A stretch of 64,000 bases of DNA, taken from NCBI RefSeq assembly GCF_017976235.1, contig NZ_JACVHC010000003.1, positions 186,001 to 250,000 on the forward strand. The letters run 5' to 3'. The stretch is from Pseudomonas anatoliensis. Lineage in GTDB: Bacteria > Pseudomonadota > Gammaproteobacteria > Pseudomonadales > Pseudomonadaceae. The notes under the pieces were generated by a model that was not told the origin of the DNA, did not search any database, and saw nothing but the letters and a program-made list of their open reading frames with translations. Position 1 is the first letter of the stretch. Every line of letters starts with the position of its first letter. The position numbers and the translations under genes were made by a program. This document shows positions 63,703-64,000 of the stretch, piece after piece.

Positions 63703-64000
63703 GTGAGGTTAATAAAGCTTTGCGATCCTTGGTTTGAAGCTGACAGTCTAGGTAGACCAAGGCTGCAGATACGGCTCGATTTTTAGCCGATGATTTATGG
63801 TCTTCTTCGTTCAACGCCGAGCACTCGGACTCAGGTTCTGGCCTTACGTAGAAGAGGTAGCAGAAACGCTGGCCGGCAAGCACAGAGCGCAGTCGGGAAA
63901 CTGATTGGCGATTCGAAGATGGAGGCTGAAGGTGCTGGACATCAAGCAGATGGTCGCTGACTAAAACCTATGCCAATACACTGAATAGCGTCCACGTTCG
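63703..64000. other. End of window
   Basis: No supported gene. A minus-strand open frame (63695-63883) has poor codon use. The island is not seen to end here. Confidence 0.4.

Noticed and set aside
63695..63883. Minus-strand 62-codon frame at the right edge
   Set aside because: No ribosome site, no family, poor codon use.

Overview
The window is from a Pseudomonas of the fluorescens group. The first 9.7 kb reads as ordinary chromosomal backbone: high-GC genes, REP-type inverted repeats between genes, and a familiar set of metK, ligB, a DUF1090 protein, cytochrome c', mltA, a MAPEG protein, an EamA permease, an MFS permease and a CPA1-type Na+/H+ antiporter. The assignment to the genus rests on protein resemblance and REP style, not on a marker such as 16S rRNA, which is absent.

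At about 9737 the antiporter gene is cut after its first ~171 codons and everything to the right (at least 54 kb) looks like one large genomic island that runs off the window. Its left end carries three copies of an 8-bp motif (TATGGACA), two of them inside a perfect 11-bp inverted repeat. No integrase, transposase, conjugation or replication gene is visible, so the mobility module must lie to the right of the window or be missing.

Island layout. (1) 10.3-18.0 kb, defence: a two-gene CBASS (CD-NTase plus a Cap15-type 2TM beta-barrel effector), two adjacent small proteins of unknown function, an OLD-family ATPase/TOPRIM nuclease with an overlapping UvrD-like protein (Gabija-like), and flanking unknown genes including a CxxC/HxxxC protein. 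(2) 18.2-26.7 kb: small unknown proteins, an ArsN2 acetyltransferase remnant, a DmeR-DmeF metal efflux pair with a textbook operator, a phosphinothricin-type acetyltransferase, an exonuclease-like protein and an HTH regulator. (3) 26.7-38.6 kb, copper: copZ with a CueR-type operator, a YHS-bearing P-type ATPase, DUF2933 and Met-rich small proteins, a PtrA-like protein, copABCD, DUF411 and copRS, tied together by four near-identical CopR-type boxes. (4) 38.7-64 kb, stress and signalling: two DUF421 proteins, a response regulator, a dCACHE-GGDEF cyclase, two DUF1652 proteins, Kup, an iron-permease-family protein, CinA, PLDc_N, Mn catalase, ZIP transporter, DUF892 (YciE), DUF2934, a zinc alcohol dehydrogenase, a glycosyltransferase, PhaZ-like hydrolase, DUF2188, DUF1264 lipoprotein, a RsbRD-type histidine kinase, DUF2256 and others.

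The functional picture is a composite accessory island: anti-phage defence, export of divalent cations and copper, and a set of genes of the kind associated with oxidative, desiccation and stationary-phase stress. Several decayed fragments (DUF411, ArsN2, a response regulator, a GGCT-like protein, a copy of the 62.3-kb gene) and paralogue pairs show repeated gain, duplication and loss inside it. The strongest candidates for something undescribed are the two small genes beside the CBASS operon, one of which is an exact 38-residue internal duplication, and the divergent short helicase partner of the OLD nuclease.
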